35,580 nucleotides of DNA from Scybalousia_A sp964639765 (GCA_964639765.1 CAZXEN010000022.1:1-35580); one strand, 5' to 3'; counted from the first letter of the stretch, positions 8,538 to 16,845 are shown. A program made the numbers and translations. The notes: a model not told the origin generated them from the letters alone.

Positions 8538-8825
8538 TTATTTTTCAGTTTGTTTGTCAGAAGACTTCTTCATGATAGCAAAAACTTCCACAACCAGACC
8601 TCCCACTATAAAGATTGGTGCAAAAACCAGACGTCTTGCATTGAACAAAGCCATATTGAATTCATCAGGATTCTTGCTTCCTCCTCCAACAAGAAGGATA
8701 TAGCCGATAACAATCAGGGCTATGCCTATTATCATCCAGATATAATTCTCTTTTGTGAAAGCAAACTGAAACTCAGGAGAGCTTTCCTTGAATCCTTTTG
8801 GAGATATGTTACTTTTTTTTGCCAT
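8538..8825 (-). CDS. DUF3098 small membrane protein
   Basis: Protein of 95 aa with a polar N-terminus, two membrane segments (about residues 28-47 and 64-84) and a short charged tail. The signature is FAFTKENYIWMIIGIALIVIGYILLVGGG followed by NPDEFN and RRLVFAPIFIVGG, which is DUF3098. It sits between ftsX and uppP, one base after the ftsX stop and 11 bases before uppP. The position suggests a helper in FtsX or UppP function, but no biochemical role is known. Confidence 0.9.
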   Translation of the reverse strand: MAKKSNISPKGFKESSPEFQFAFTKENYIWMIIGIALIVIGYILLVGGGSKNPDEFNMALFNARRLVFAPIFIVGGLVVEVFAIMKKSSDKQTEK

Positions 8826-8826
8826 A

Positions 8827-9711
8827 CTAATTATATAGTTTATAGTTCTTTAGATTCATATTTCTGATAACTGCAATGTAGGAGAAGACAAAACTCAACA
8901 CAATTCCCAGAACTACCACTCCTATTGCAGACAAGATATATATACTGTAGAATGCAGAAACATCAGGATAGTTCAGAATGCTCAACATCCAAAACATTAC
9001 ACCTGCAACCAAAACATCTGCAATGACACCTCCTATAAGTCCAAGCCACAGTCCTTTTACAAGGAAAGGTTTTCTTATATAAGATGGCTTGGCTCCTACA
9101 AGCTGCATACTGCGGATGAGAAGTTTTTTGTTTCTTATGGTCAAAGCGATAGTGTGGTTTATGAGTGTTACAGAGATAAACAACAGACACAACAGAATGA
9201 TTATCACAATGTAGCTTGCATTGTAGTATAATGCGTTTATTTTGTTGATCATATCGTCTCTATAATCCACCATTTCCACTTCACTCTTGGCTTCTATAGT
9301 ACGGATAAACTGTTTTATTTGCTTAACTTTCATTGCTTTGGCCTTAAGATGAACTTCCAGTGAAGCACTATAAGGATTGTATCCCTCCAAAACATCCAAA
9401 TGATTTGCGCCAAAGTCTTTGTTCATCATCTGGGTTACCTCTTCCAAGGAATGATACTCAACACTTTTTACGACAGGGTTCTTTTCAACTTGTTTTTTCA
9501 GGTTTAGGCCGTCCTGTTCCGTGGCATCTGTTGTCATATACACGGTAAAGGAGACGTTTTCCTTTATTTCGTTGCCAAGAATCCAGATATGAAAAGAAAA
9601 CAAGCCGATAAAAGCCACCATAAACAACACTAAGGCAATACTTAGCGCTGTTGAGAAATTGGCAGTAAACATTCTTGTCTTAGGATTTTTGCTGTTTTTC
9701 TTTTCACTCAT
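8827..9711 (-). CDS. ftsX: Cell division permease-like protein FtsX
   Basis: Integral membrane partner of the ATPase FtsE, which activates septal peptidoglycan hydrolases. The 294-aa protein has the FtsX layout: a cytoplasmic N-terminus, TM1 (about residues 22-45), a periplasmic domain of about 110 residues, then three C-terminal TMs with the AxxIRNKKLLIRSMQLVGAKPSYIRKPFL loop typical of FtsX, and ExVEMVDYRDD before TM2. ftsE is not adjacent, which is normal in Bacteroidota. It is the first gene of the five-gene minus-strand operon. A possible promoter with -7 box TAATTTTG lies at 9753-9746 and a TTTG at 9779-9776 (22-bp spacer). Confidence 0.93.
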   Translation of the reverse strand: MSEKKNSKNPKTRMFTANFSTALSIALVLFMVAFIGLFSFHIWILGNEIKENVSFTVYMTTDATEQDGLNLKKQVEKNPVVKSVEYHSLEEVTQMMNKDFGANHLDVLEGYNPYSASLEVHLKAKAMKVKQIKQFIRTIEAKSEVEMVDYRDDMINKINALYYNASYIVIIILLCLLFISVTLINHTIALTIRNKKLLIRSMQLVGAKPSYIRKPFLVKGLWLGLIGGVIADVLVAGVMFWMLSILNYPDVSAFYSIYILSAIGVVVLGIVLSFVFSYIAVIRNMNLKNYKLYN

Positions 9712-9745
9712 AGTGTTAAAGGTTTAAAATTCAAAATACAAGTTG

Positions 9746-9779
9746 CAAAATTAAGAAAAAATATTTACACACTTGCAAA
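9746..9779 (-). promoter_or_regulatory. Putative promoter of the ftsX operon
   Basis: Read on the minus strand: TTTG, a 22-bp spacer and TAATTTTG followed by C. The -7 box is perfect, but the spacer is longer than the usual 19-20. Confidence 0.45.
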
Positions 9780-9807
9780 GAAAAAGTGTTTTTATTGTTT
9801 TTTTTGA

Positions 9808-9915
9808 AAAAAAGACTTCGTTTTGGATTTTTAAAACTTCGTTTTTATATGTCAAAAAGTAGGTTTTCAGGGTATAAAGACTTCGTTTTTGAAAACAAAA
9901 ACCAAGTCTTTTTTC
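9808..9915. repeat. 21-nt-period intergenic array, copy B
   Basis: Five units with cores CTTCG (ending 9820), CTTCG (9841), a degenerate AGTAG (9862), CTTCG (9885) and CCAAG (9906), spaced 21, 21, 23 and 21 nt, each flanked by A- and T-tracts. The last two units form a hairpin: AAAGACTT-c-GTTTTTG (9876-9891) pairs with CAAAAAC-c-AAGTCTTT (9896-9911), one C/C mismatch, AAAA loop. It fills most of the gap between ftsX and the fibronectin-III gene. Confidence 0.75.
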
Positions 9916-9962
9916 ATATTTTCTTCCAGATTGTCTGTCAAATGATTATGAGGATTGATAGA

Positions 9963-12479
9963 CTATTCAAGAATGATTTTCTTTGTTATCTTTTGATTTG
10001 ATTTTGTAAAGAATACGGCATAATAAAGGCCTTTGCTGTATGAAGACAGGTCCATATACTCCTGCACTTTATGATATTCCTGCACTGTTTCGCCCAAGGA
10101 GTTTAGAATTACCACCCTGTTTATGTCTTTGTTTAGTGTGCTGATATAGACCTTGTCTTTTGCAGGATTTGGATAGAGTATTATATCATCGTCTTTGGAG
10201 ATATTGTCTTCCAAGGCATTCTCTCCTATCCTTACACTTAACTCCTGAGTAAAATCGGAGGTGTCCCCTATGTTGCAAATGGCTCTTGCTTTAATAAGGA
10301 AGACATGGTTAAGCTCCATATTTCTGAGAGTGAAGACAGGATTTATGGTTACCAAGGCAGTATCCCAGGCAAGTGCATAATAGTCTTTGTATACAACCTG
10401 CCAGATATTGACATGCTCTTCTGCATCCCAAGTTGCATAAAGAGTCTCTCCGTTGTCTGAGTGCCACCAGACAGCACTGAAGTTCTGAGGAACAGTGCAG
10501 CTTTCTTCGAATGCAGTAGTTGTTACACTTATTTCAAGACTGTCTGTGCTTAAACTTCCTTCGCATATGGAATGTATGACAACCGTGTATTCATTATTAG
10601 GGACAAGATTGCTGAAAGTATAGGTTGTGTCGCTGATGTTTGCAGACAGGATAACATTGCCTTGATTGTCTTTCAGGGATATTGCCCATTGGTTTACAGA
10701 GCCGGTGTCACTCCAATGGAGATCAAAAGAATTCTCTTCAAGGTTGCCGATTATGATGTCGGAAGGCAGAGGACAGCCATTTTCTATTCTTAAATTATTG
10801 ATAGAGACTTCGTTGTTGTTGTCGTAAAAGCTGTTGCTGTTGATGACAAACCTGAATACAACGTCGTCATAGTAGATAAAGGAGGACAAAGAATAAATAT
10901 TTGTGCTTGGAGATGTGCTTGGCGGAAGAGAAGCAAAGCTTGTGAAGTTTTCTCCCCCGTCAATGGAGATTTCCAAGGAGAAGTATATAGGAGAATTGTA
11001 GGCAAAAGACAACTCTCCCGAAGATAATTGCGTTAAATCAAAGGATTGTGAAGTAATATATTGGCTATTTATTTTCCAGCATTGAGGGATGGAGCAGTCC
11101 TCTTCTGTATTGCTGACTATTATTGCCGCAGAGATGGTATATGGATAGGAAGTGTTTTTTGCACAGTTTGTCCTTAAAGTGTAAATGTCTGACCAGAGAC
11201 TTGCAATGCCCCCATTTGCAGAGCCAAGTTTGAAGACATATTCTGTGTTTTCGTCAAGATTTGTAAGCAGTACGTGGTTTTCTTCCACTGTTTGAACGTT
11301 CCAATTGGAAATGTCATCGTTGGTTTTCCAGTTTACTATGTAATGTGTTGCGTTTTCCACCTCTTGCCATGAAATATATGCAGAGGAATCTGTTGAGGTG
11401 TAGGCAATATTCTCAGGAACAGCCAAGTCTATTGCTGTTTTGAAAGTATATATTTCAGAAAACAGGCTTTCTTCATACAAACACAAAGCCTTGACCCTTA
11501 CATCGTAAAAAGAATCCGGCGTCAGGTTGTAAAGCAGACAGTTGTTCTCTATATCTGCCAGCTCTGTCCATGTGTCTGAACCAGTGGGTCTGTATTGCAG
11601 AGTGAATCTCTCTTGCCTAAAAGCAAAATCCCATGAAATCATGGCGGAAGTTGAACTTATCTCGCTTGCTCTTACACTGTCCGGTACTGCACAGTAACGG
11701 GAGGCAATGTCAATGCTGTCTATCAGGACCGGAGGAGTCAGAGTTTCTCCGTCGTTGTTTTCCCATGCAAAGAGAATCCTTTGAACAGAACCGGAAATAT
11801 TTGTTCCTAATTCCAGATGAATGCGTTGCCATGTTGTATCTCCTTGCCCGAATGCTCCAAGAAGATGAATTTCTCCAGGAAGATTATCTATGCTTATGGA
11901 AGAATTAGGGGAAAGAACAAAAATACTTACCTTGTTTGTGTCTGAAAAGACTTTCTGGCGGAAAGAAAAGTCAATGTAATTGCCCACACTTGTGTCTCCA
12001 ACTTCTATGTCCATATAATAGTAGGCAAAAGTGTTGGTATCCTGTGAACAGATGTAGCTTATGCTGTCTGTTATGCTGTTTTGCGTAAAAGAAGTGGAGA
12101 AGGGCAGAGACTCAACAGTGTTTGTGTATCTAAGGAAAAGCCATCTCCAGTCGCTTTCTGTTCCATAGCAGAGGCTACGGACAAGAAACTGATTCATTTC
12201 ATTGGGAATGAGGTTGTAGAAATTTTGTTCAAAGTTGGAAGTAGTGTATCTTGTGCCACAATCTTCAGGTATTTTTCCGGCAGAGTCTGTGATTGCCTCA
12301 AAACCAAGAGCATCTTCCAATCCATACCATTGAACAAGGACTCTGTCTGCTGCTACAGTGGCAACAGAAAGGTTCTCCACTGAATGGCAAACAACCTCTT
12401 CTTGTTCTTGTGCAAAGACTTGCCCGCAATGCACAAAAACCACGACAAAAAACGACAAGACAAATAATATTTTATTCAT
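9963..12479 (-). CDS. Secreted fibronectin type III protein with T9SS sorting tail
   Basis: Protein of 838 aa. A signal peptide (about residues 1-24, ending QVFAQ) is followed by several beta-rich segments. Fibronectin-III repeats are recognisable by recurring patterns such as the ATWD/ISWD/ISWQ strands and NEYTVVIHSIC, DSFYDVRVKALC, TEYVFKLGSA near the ends of repeats; at least four are visible. Between the first repeats are Trp-rich jelly-roll-like segments with paired Cys. The last 70 residues, beginning ILYPNPAKDKVYI and ending KIILE, are a type A T9SS C-terminal sorting domain, so the protein should be exported through the T9SS and fixed to the cell surface. Adhesion or glycan binding is a guess from the domains. 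Confidence 0.87.
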   Translation of the reverse strand: MNKILFVLSFFVVVFVHCGQVFAQEQEEVVCHSVENLSVATVAADRVLVQWYGLEDALGFEAITDSAGKIPEDCGTRYTTSNFEQNFYNLIPNEMNQFLVRSLCYGTESDWRWLFLRYTNTVESLPFSTSFTQNSITDSISYICSQDTNTFAYYYMDIEVGDTSVGNYIDFSFRQKVFSDTNKVSIFVLSPNSSISIDNLPGEIHLLGAFGQGDTTWQRIHLELGTNISGSVQRILFAWENNDGETLTPPVLIDSIDIASRYCAVPDSVRASEISSTSAMISWDFAFRQERFTLQYRPTGSDTWTELADIENNCLLYNLTPDSFYDVRVKALCLYEESLFSEIYTFKTAIDLAVPENIAYTSTDSSAYISWQEVENATHYIVNWKTNDDISNWNVQTVEENHVLLTNLDENTEYVFKLGSANGGIASLWSDIYTLRTNCAKNTSYPYTISAAIIVSNTEEDCSIPQCWKINSQYITSQSFDLTQLSSGELSFAYNSPIYFSLEISIDGGENFTSFASLPPSTSPSTNIYSLSSFIYYDDVVFRFVINSNSFYDNNNEVSINNLRIENGCPLPSDIIIGNLEENSFDLHWSDTGSVNQWAISLKDNQGNVILSANISDTTYTFSNLVPNNEYTVVIHSICEGSLSTDSLEISVTTTAFEESCTVPQNFSAVWWHSDNGETLYATWDAEEHVNIWQVVYKDYYALAWDTALVTINPVFTLRNMELNHVFLIKARAICNIGDTSDFTQELSVRIGENALEDNISKDDDIILYPNPAKDKVYISTLNKDINRVVILNSLGETVQEYHKVQEYMDLSSYSKGLYYAVFFTKSNQKITKKIILE

Positions 12480-12508
12480 AATTCATTATCTTTATTTAAT
12501 TCAAGATG

Positions 12509-12542
12509 CAAAGATAATAAAAATTTATGAAAAAGGTACAAT
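12509..12542 (-). promoter_or_regulatory. Putative promoter of the fibronectin-III gene
   Basis: Minus strand: ATTG (12542-12539), a 22-bp spacer and TATCTTTG (12516-12509), 30 bases before the start codon at 12479. The -7 box is a perfect TAnnTTTG; the -33 element is weak. Confidence 0.45.
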
Positions 12543-12554
12543 AAAATTTAAAAT

Positions 12555-12635
12555 AAAAAATTCTGTGTTTATATGTGATAAAACAAGATTTTTGGGATAT
12601 ATGCCGAGTTTTTTGACGAAGATTCTTCGTAATAA
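12555..12635. repeat. 21-nt-period intergenic array, copy E
   Basis: Cores ACAAG (ending 12587), CCGAG (ending 12608) and CTTCG (ending 12629) are exactly 21 nt apart, each followed or preceded by A/T tracts; a further degenerate core CTGTG ends at 12567. ACGAAG (12616-12621) and CTTCGT (12625-12630) make a short hairpin. It lies between the fibronectin-III promoter and the tRNA promoter. Confidence 0.6.
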
Positions 12636-12702
12636 ATATTATTTGATTATCAACAGGTAAAGATATTCAAGATAAAAAAAACTCAAAAAAAATATAAAAA
12701 AA

Positions 12703-12733
12703 TTTGCTGTTATTAAAAAAAGCAGTAATTTTG
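12703..12733 (+). promoter_or_regulatory. Consensus promoter of the tRNA cluster
   Basis: TTTG (12703-12706), a 19-bp spacer and TAATTTTG (12726-12733) followed by C. This is a perfect match to the Bacteroidota primary sigma consensus. Transcription should begin near 12740, about 20 bases before tRNA-Ser. Confidence 0.85.
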
Positions 12734-12760
12734 CATTCCCAATTCAGCGACAAACTTTAA

Positions 12761-12847
12761 GGAGAGGTGGGTGAGTGGCTGAAACCAACAGTTTGCTAAA
12801 CTGTCGTACCGATTTAGGTACCGGGGGTTCGAATCCCCCCTTCTCCG
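12761..12847 (+). tRNA. tRNA-Ser (GCT)
   Basis: Class II tRNA of 87 nt. Acceptor GGAGAGG (12761-12767) pairs with CTTCTCC (12840-12846) with one G-T pair. The anticodon GCT is at 12795-12797 in a stem CAGTTTGCTAAACTG, reading AGC/AGU Ser codons. A long variable arm (CGTACCGATTTAGGTACCG) and a T-arm with GGGGGTTCGAATCCCCC follow. CCA is not encoded. Confidence 0.97.
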
Positions 12848-12885
12848 CAAAAGGGTGAAGAATATGGGAGAGTTCTTAAAAAATA

Positions 12886-12960
12886 CGGGGTATAGCGTAG
12901 TCCGGTTATCGCGCCACATTTGGGATGTGGAGGTCGTAAGTTCGAATCTTACTACCCCGA
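12886..12960 (+). tRNA. tRNA-Pro (TGG)
   Basis: Acceptor CGGGGTA (12886-12892) pairs with TACCCCG (12953-12959); discriminator A at 12960. Anticodon TGG at 12921-12923 in the stem CCACA/TGTGG. T-arm GTAAG TTCGAAT CTTAC. C at position 1 is usual for tRNA-Pro. CCA is not encoded. Confidence 0.97.
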
Positions 12961-12992
12961 CTTTGAAAAAAAGGCTTCGAGTCTTGCAAAAA

Positions 12993-13066
12993 GGTCTAAT
13001 AGCTCAGCTGGATAGAGCAACTGCCTTCTAAGCAGTAGGTCGAAGGTTCGAATCCTTCTTAGATCA
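12993..13066 (+). tRNA. tRNA-Arg (TCT)
   Basis: Acceptor GGTCTAA (12993-12999) pairs with TTAGATC (13059-13065), discriminator A. Anticodon TCT at 13027-13029 in the stem ACTGC/GCAGT, decoding AGA/AGG. T-arm GAAGG TTCGAAT CCTTC. CCA is not encoded. The spacer before it (12961-12992) holds one CTTCG flanked by A residues, like a single unit of the 21-nt arrays. Confidence 0.97.
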
Positions 13067-13080
13067 CAAAGAAAAAAGAA

Positions 13081-13113
13081 ACGACTTATTATTTTTAATA
13101 GGTCGTTTTTTTA
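13081..13113. terminator. Bidirectional terminator after the tRNA cluster
   Basis: ACGACTTATTA (13081-13091) pairs with TAATAGGTCGT (13096-13106) with one T-G pair, followed by T residues on the plus strand; A residues before it give a T run on the minus strand. It serves the tRNAs and the convergent gene whose stop is at 13111. Confidence 0.88.
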
Positions 13114-14940
13114 TTGTATCTCATAAAAGATATTATTACTTTCCGATTTTATTAGTGTAAATCTGTCCTTACGGATACCTTTGTTCAAAAGATGCTTTTC
13201 CAGAACCTTGAGTATTTTTTCGTTGGAATAGATGTTTACTCTTGTGTGGGCATTGTTTGACAAGAAATTCATAAAAGGCATAATTATTGAAAGATATGTT
13301 TCTTGTACAAAATCAGTATTTGACTTGTTGAGCATGATGTCTTCCAAAAGCATCACCTGAGAGCTTTCCACTGGCTTGACATACACGATTACGGAGTCAG
13401 AGTCCTTTATCTTGCCCGCAAAAAACATATATCCTATCTTGTTAAAGGTCAGAAAATATTCATCATCTTCCTGCAGGACCATGGCAAACGAAGGATTTTC
13501 TGGCGAAACACCTATATGATGAAAATTGTTTTTGGTGTAGTTGAACAAATCCAAGGTAATATTTGTTTCAACCTCAAAATCTGTCCTTGCTTTTATCAAT
13601 CTGCATTTCTTGCTCCTTGCCTCTTGCGGCAAAGAGAAAGTAACAATGGAAGAATATTTTTCTTTTTCAGTACGGGAAACAGTGTATGCTGTTTCACCGT
13701 CAAGCATTACTCCTATATTGCTTTCGTTGTTTTCTGTATTTATTGGATAGCCGATGTTTTTTGGATAATCTTCCGTGGAAAGTCTTTTATAGAAAATGTC
13801 TGTTCCTCCTATTGTTTTATGCCCGTTTGAAATAAAATACAATATTTCATCGTCAAAGGAAAGAAAAGGGAAACTTTCGTCAAAAGGAGTGTTTATTGTT
13901 GTACCTGCATTGCGAGGTTCTCCCCATGTGTCTTTGTCTATTCTTTCAGACAACCAGATATCCATTCCGCCTTTCCCGCCTTTGCGGTTGGAAACAAAGA
14001 AAAGAGAATTGCCGTCCCAAGTTACAAACGGCTGCATTTCGTCATATTCGTCAGTATTTATGTTCAGTGGTTTGGCTTCCGACCAATAATCACCAAATCT
14101 CTCACAATATACAATATCCCACGACTTTTTGTTCTTTACAGAGAAAAAAAGGAGATTGTTGTCTGCTGTTGTTGTAACCCTGCTTTCTCTTTTTGCTACA
14201 TTGAATGGAGAAGATAAAGTCAGACCTCTGTCATAATAGAAATCTGTGTCCAAAGTTGCCTTGCCGGATTTTATTTCTTTTCTTAGGGATGTTGAAGAAA
14301 GAAAACTGTCTTTTACTGTGTCCAGCACAGTCTCTTCTCTTATGAAATAGATTTCAGAACTGTCTGCCGTGATAAAAGGTTCAAAATAATTGGTTTTCTC
14401 AGCCAAGTATTCAATTCTTTTGGGATTGAACGCAATGGGGTTGTTTGTGGTCTTATAGAGAAAATCGCTCCAGTTCAAATAATTGATGGCAGACGAACGC
14501 AGCGAATCATATTCCTCAATATCTTCGGACAAGGACATGAAGTTTTGAAAATCTGCCTGGGCTTTCAGGTAATTTTCGTCAGAGTAGTTGATTATGCCAA
14601 GATAATACCAAAGAAGAGGGTGGGAAAACTCGTTGCAGGCTTCTTCACACAAAGGAAAATACTTCCTTATCATAGTTGCGTTGTCATTATTCGCTCCTAT
14701 CATTCCCATAATAAAATAAACAGATGCAAAAGCTTCGTCTTTTTTTATCATATCCGTAAGAATAAGAGAGGACTTCTGATATTTCTTGTCCTGAAACAAA
14801 GACAAGGCTTTAAGAAACTGTTTTTTCTGGCTTTTACTTACATCTTCTGAGCATGGATCGTAATCAAAAAAACTTACTTTCTGTGCATAAAGAAAGGAAA
14901 CAATAAACATAAGCACAAAAAGTAAGCATATTTTTTTCAT
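13111..14940 (-). CDS. PorE-like TPR / beta-propeller outer-envelope protein with degenerate OmpA-like end
   Basis: Protein of 609 aa. Signal peptide at residues 1-19 (ending FLYAQ). TPR-like helices span about 25-150. A PD40/TolB-type propeller spans about 180-440; its blades show the recurrent pattern DGNSLFFVSNRKGGKGGMDIW, DDEILYFISNGHKTIGGTDIFY, and NLLFFSVKNKKSWDIVYC. A carboxypeptidase-regulatory-like beta domain follows (about 445-530). The last 75 residues resemble an OmpA-like peptidoglycan domain in outline (helix ending FLSNN, strand RVNIYSN, helix KILKVLEKHLLNKGIRKDRF) but lack the HTD and LSxxRA motif. This TPR-propeller-CRD-OmpA order is that of the T9SS accessory protein PorE. 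Third gene of the pyrE unit. The role in T9SS is inferred from architecture and from T9SS clients in the window. Confidence 0.75.
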   Translation of the reverse strand: MKKICLLFVLMFIVSFLYAQKVSFFDYDPCSEDVSKSQKKQFLKALSLFQDKKYQKSSLILTDMIKKDEAFASVYFIMGMIGANNDNATMIRKYFPLCEEACNEFSHPLLWYYLGIINYSDENYLKAQADFQNFMSLSEDIEEYDSLRSSAINYLNWSDFLYKTTNNPIAFNPKRIEYLAEKTNYFEPFITADSSEIYFIREETVLDTVKDSFLSSTSLRKEIKSGKATLDTDFYYDRGLTLSSPFNVAKRESRVTTTADNNLLFFSVKNKKSWDIVYCERFGDYWSEAKPLNINTDEYDEMQPFVTWDGNSLFFVSNRKGGKGGMDIWLSERIDKDTWGEPRNAGTTINTPFDESFPFLSFDDEILYFISNGHKTIGGTDIFYKRLSTEDYPKNIGYPINTENNESNIGVMLDGETAYTVSRTEKEKYSSIVTFSLPQEARSKKCRLIKARTDFEVETNITLDLFNYTKNNFHHIGVSPENPSFAMVLQEDDEYFLTFNKIGYMFFAGKIKDSDSVIVYVKPVESSQVMLLEDIMLNKSNTDFVQETYLSIIMPFMNFLSNNAHTRVNIYSNEKILKVLEKHLLNKGIRKDRFTLIKSESNNIFYEIQ

Positions 14941-14964
14941 AAACCTCTGTATTATGAATTAAGT

Positions 14965-15399
14965 TCAGGCTATGCCGTCCACAGATTTTTTTATTCCGTC
15001 CATAAGAGTATTTAATCCGTTTTCTATCTGTTTCTTGAACATCATAAGAACCATGCTGTTGCCTTCAACATTGCATTTTCCTTGCAGAGTACAGGAATAG
15101 TCATTTACCTTGGTGAAGATAAAGTTCATAGCAAAAGAGAATCCTCCCATAATCTCTTTCTGGTTCATTATAGTGATGTATTCAAAAGGCTTTCTGTCTG
15201 TGATTTTCAACTCCACTTCTATATTTGCCATTCCATTGGCATCAGCTTCAAAAGACAAAGTATCGTATGAGCATTGGAAGTTTTTTATTTTTTCGTTGGC
15301 TTCAGGCAATGCTCTCAGATTGGAAAAATCACTTAGCGCATAGAAAACAGTTTCTACAGGTTTGTTTAGTTCTATTGTTTTGGTATCAATCTTTTTCAT
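14965..15399 (-). CDS. SRPBCC (START-like) domain protein
   Basis: Protein of 144 aa that matches the small SRPBCC/polyketide-cyclase-like proteins: an N-terminal strand ending in NKPVETVFYALSDFSNLRALPEANEKI (the hallmark first helices), a beta sheet in the middle, and a long C-terminal amphipathic helix (MVLMMFKKQIENGLNTLMDGIKKSV). Such folds bind hydrophobic ligands in a central cavity, but no ligand is known for this group. It lies 29 bases after pyrE and 24 bases before the PorE-like gene, so the three are probably co-transcribed. Pairing with pyrE is common in Bacteroidota as I recall it, but no functional link is established. Confidence 0.82.
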   Translation of the reverse strand: MKKIDTKTIELNKPVETVFYALSDFSNLRALPEANEKIKNFQCSYDTLSFEADANGMANIEVELKITDRKPFEYITIMNQKEIMGGFSFAMNFIFTKVNDYSCTLQGKCNVEGNSMVLMMFKKQIENGLNTLMDGIKKSVDGIA

Positions 15400-15428
15400 A
15401 AGAACAAATTATTGCAGATTTCCGTTAC

Positions 15429-16073
15429 TTACATTCTTTCGTCGCTCCACTTCTCCGGATTTTCCCTCCATTGGTTAAGTGACTCAAGGTTTTTTTCTGA
15501 GATGTATTTCTCTTGGATTGCTGTCTCTATCAATGTGGAATAATTTGTGATAGTTTGCAAAGGGACGTTCTTTTCTGAGAAGTTTTTCTTTGCAACTTCC
15601 AGTTCGTATGTGAATATAGCAGCCATACCTTTTACATCACAGCCTGCTTCTCTAAGGGCATCAACAGCCAGCAGACTACTTTTTCCTGTTGAAATCAAAT
15701 CTTCTATGACAAAAACAGTCTGTCCGCTTTTTACATCACCTTCTATCTGATTCTTCATTCCATGGCTTTTTGCTTCAGGTCTTACATAAATAAAAGGTTT
15801 GCCAAGGTCCTGTGCTACCAAAACACCTTGAGCTATTCCTCCTGTGGCAACTCCTGCTATTACATCAACATTTGCAAACATTTCATTGACTATAGATACG
15901 AATTGCTGCCTTAGATACGTTCTTATAGGAGGATAAGAAAGTGTAAGACGGTTATCGCAATAGATAGGAGATTTTCTTCCTGATGCCCAAGTAAAAGGTT
16001 CTTCCGGAGAAAGTTTTATTGCTTTAATGTCCAAAAGACAATGTGCAGCTTCAATAGCATTTTCCTTATTCAT
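15429..16073 (-). CDS. pyrE: Orotate phosphoribosyltransferase
   Basis: Transfers phosphoribose from PRPP to orotate, giving OMP, in pyrimidine synthesis; cytoplasmic dimer. The 214-aa product has the substrate segment FTWASGRKSPIYCDNR, the flexible-loop region EAKSHGMKNQIEGD and the PRPP-binding motif VFVIEDLISTGKSSL. The start at 16073 is preferred over the frame's first ATG at 16109, because MNKENAIEAA matches the usual N-terminus. Its promoter elements, TTTG at 16139-16136 and TACTTTTG at 16114-16107 (21-bp spacer), lie inside the first codons of the divergent NUDIX gene. It leads a three-gene unit. Confidence 0.96.
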   Translation of the reverse strand: MNKENAIEAAHCLLDIKAIKLSPEEPFTWASGRKSPIYCDNRLTLSYPPIRTYLRQQFVSIVNEMFANVDVIAGVATGGIAQGVLVAQDLGKPFIYVRPEAKSHGMKNQIEGDVKSGQTVFVIEDLISTGKSSLLAVDALREAGCDVKGMAAIFTYELEVAKKNFSEKNVPLQTITNYSTLIETAIQEKYISEKNLESLNQWRENPEKWSDERM

Positions 16074-16103
16074 AGTAAAAATAATATATAAAATGTTAAT
16101 ATT

Positions 16104-16727
16104 ATGCAAAAGTACACAATTTTTAATAAATATAGCAAAATATTGCTGATAAAAACATCAAAAGAAGAAGATTTAAAAGATTATCAAAGAATTATAAATT
16201 GTGATAATGAAACCTTTGACAAAGAAGACTTGGATATTGTTTTTTCAGAAAACGGAACCACAAACACGGTTTTTGTCTGCAATTCTCTTTCCTTGGAAGA
16301 AGTGTTTGCAAGGCTGACAAAAAATCTTTATCACGTCTTTGCAGCAGGAGGAATAGTGGAAAACGAAAATAAAGACTTGCTTTTTATGTATAGAAGCGGT
16401 TATTGGGACTTGCCGAAAGGTCATTGGGAATCGGGAGAAAGCCTTCCTTTTACTGCCAAGAGAGAAGTTATGGAAGAAACAGGAATAAATCATCTTGAAA
16501 TAACAGATTTTATCGGCATAAGCTACCACACATATTATATGTATGGCAGACATGAATTGAAGCATATCTATTGGTACAAGATGAAAACATCCTCAACTGA
16601 GACGCTTTTGCCGCAAACAGAGGAGGGAATAAAGGAATTGAAATGGATAAGGCGAGAAAACTTGGGCGAAATCCTAAAGCAGAGCTATCCAAACATAAGA
16701 AATATTTTCGCAATGCAGGAGCTGTAA
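16104..16727 (+). CDS. NUDIX hydrolase
   Basis: Hydrolase of nucleoside-diphosphate-linked compounds; cytoplasmic. The NUDIX box is complete: GHWESGESLPFTAKREVMEETGI fits Gx5Ex7REUxEExGU with the four metal-binding Glu residues, at about residues 113-135. The family member found in Bacteroidota has an N-terminal domain of about 95 residues before the NUDIX fold, as here (MQKYTIFNKYSKILLIK...). The start at 16104 keeps that N-terminus but leaves only 30 bases to pyrE, and no TAnnTTTG box is visible upstream, so the promoter is unclear. The substrate cannot be told; 207 aa is normal. Confidence 0.9.
   Translation: MQKYTIFNKYSKILLIKTSKEEDLKDYQRIINCDNETFDKEDLDIVFSENGTTNTVFVCNSLSLEEVFARLTKNLYHVFAAGGIVENENKDLLFMYRSGYWDLPKGHWESGESLPFTAKREVMEETGINHLEITDFIGISYHTYYMYGRHELKHIYWYKMKTSSTETLLPQTEEGIKELKWIRRENLGEILKQSYPNIRNIFAMQEL
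16107..16139 (-). promoter_or_regulatory. pyrE promoter inside the NUDIX coding start
   Basis: Minus strand: TTTG (16139-16136), 21-bp spacer, TACTTTTG (16114-16107) followed by C. Transcription would start near 16100 and reach the pyrE start codon at 16073. The element overlaps codons 2-12 of the plus-strand NUDIX gene. Confidence 0.6.
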
Positions 16728-16812
16728 AAAAAGTCTTCGTTTTTGAAAAAAAAGATCAAGACTTTTGGGTAAAAAAAGTTGGTTTTTGAGAAAAAAGATC
16801 AACTCTTTTTTT
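16727..16812. repeat. 21-nt-period intergenic array, copy C, between convergent genes
   Basis: Cores CTTCG (ending 16739), TCAAG (16760), GTTG (16781) and TCAAC (16803) are spaced 21, 21 and 22 nt. The units pair in twos: AAAAGTCTT (16729-16737) with AAGACTTTT (16758-16766), and AGTTG (16777-16781) with CAACT (16800-16804). Long A runs before and T runs after make it a probable bidirectional terminator between the NUDIX gene and aroQ. Confidence 0.75.
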
Positions 16813-16845
16813 CAAAGGATTAAGACAAGTTTCCATTATCTTAAA

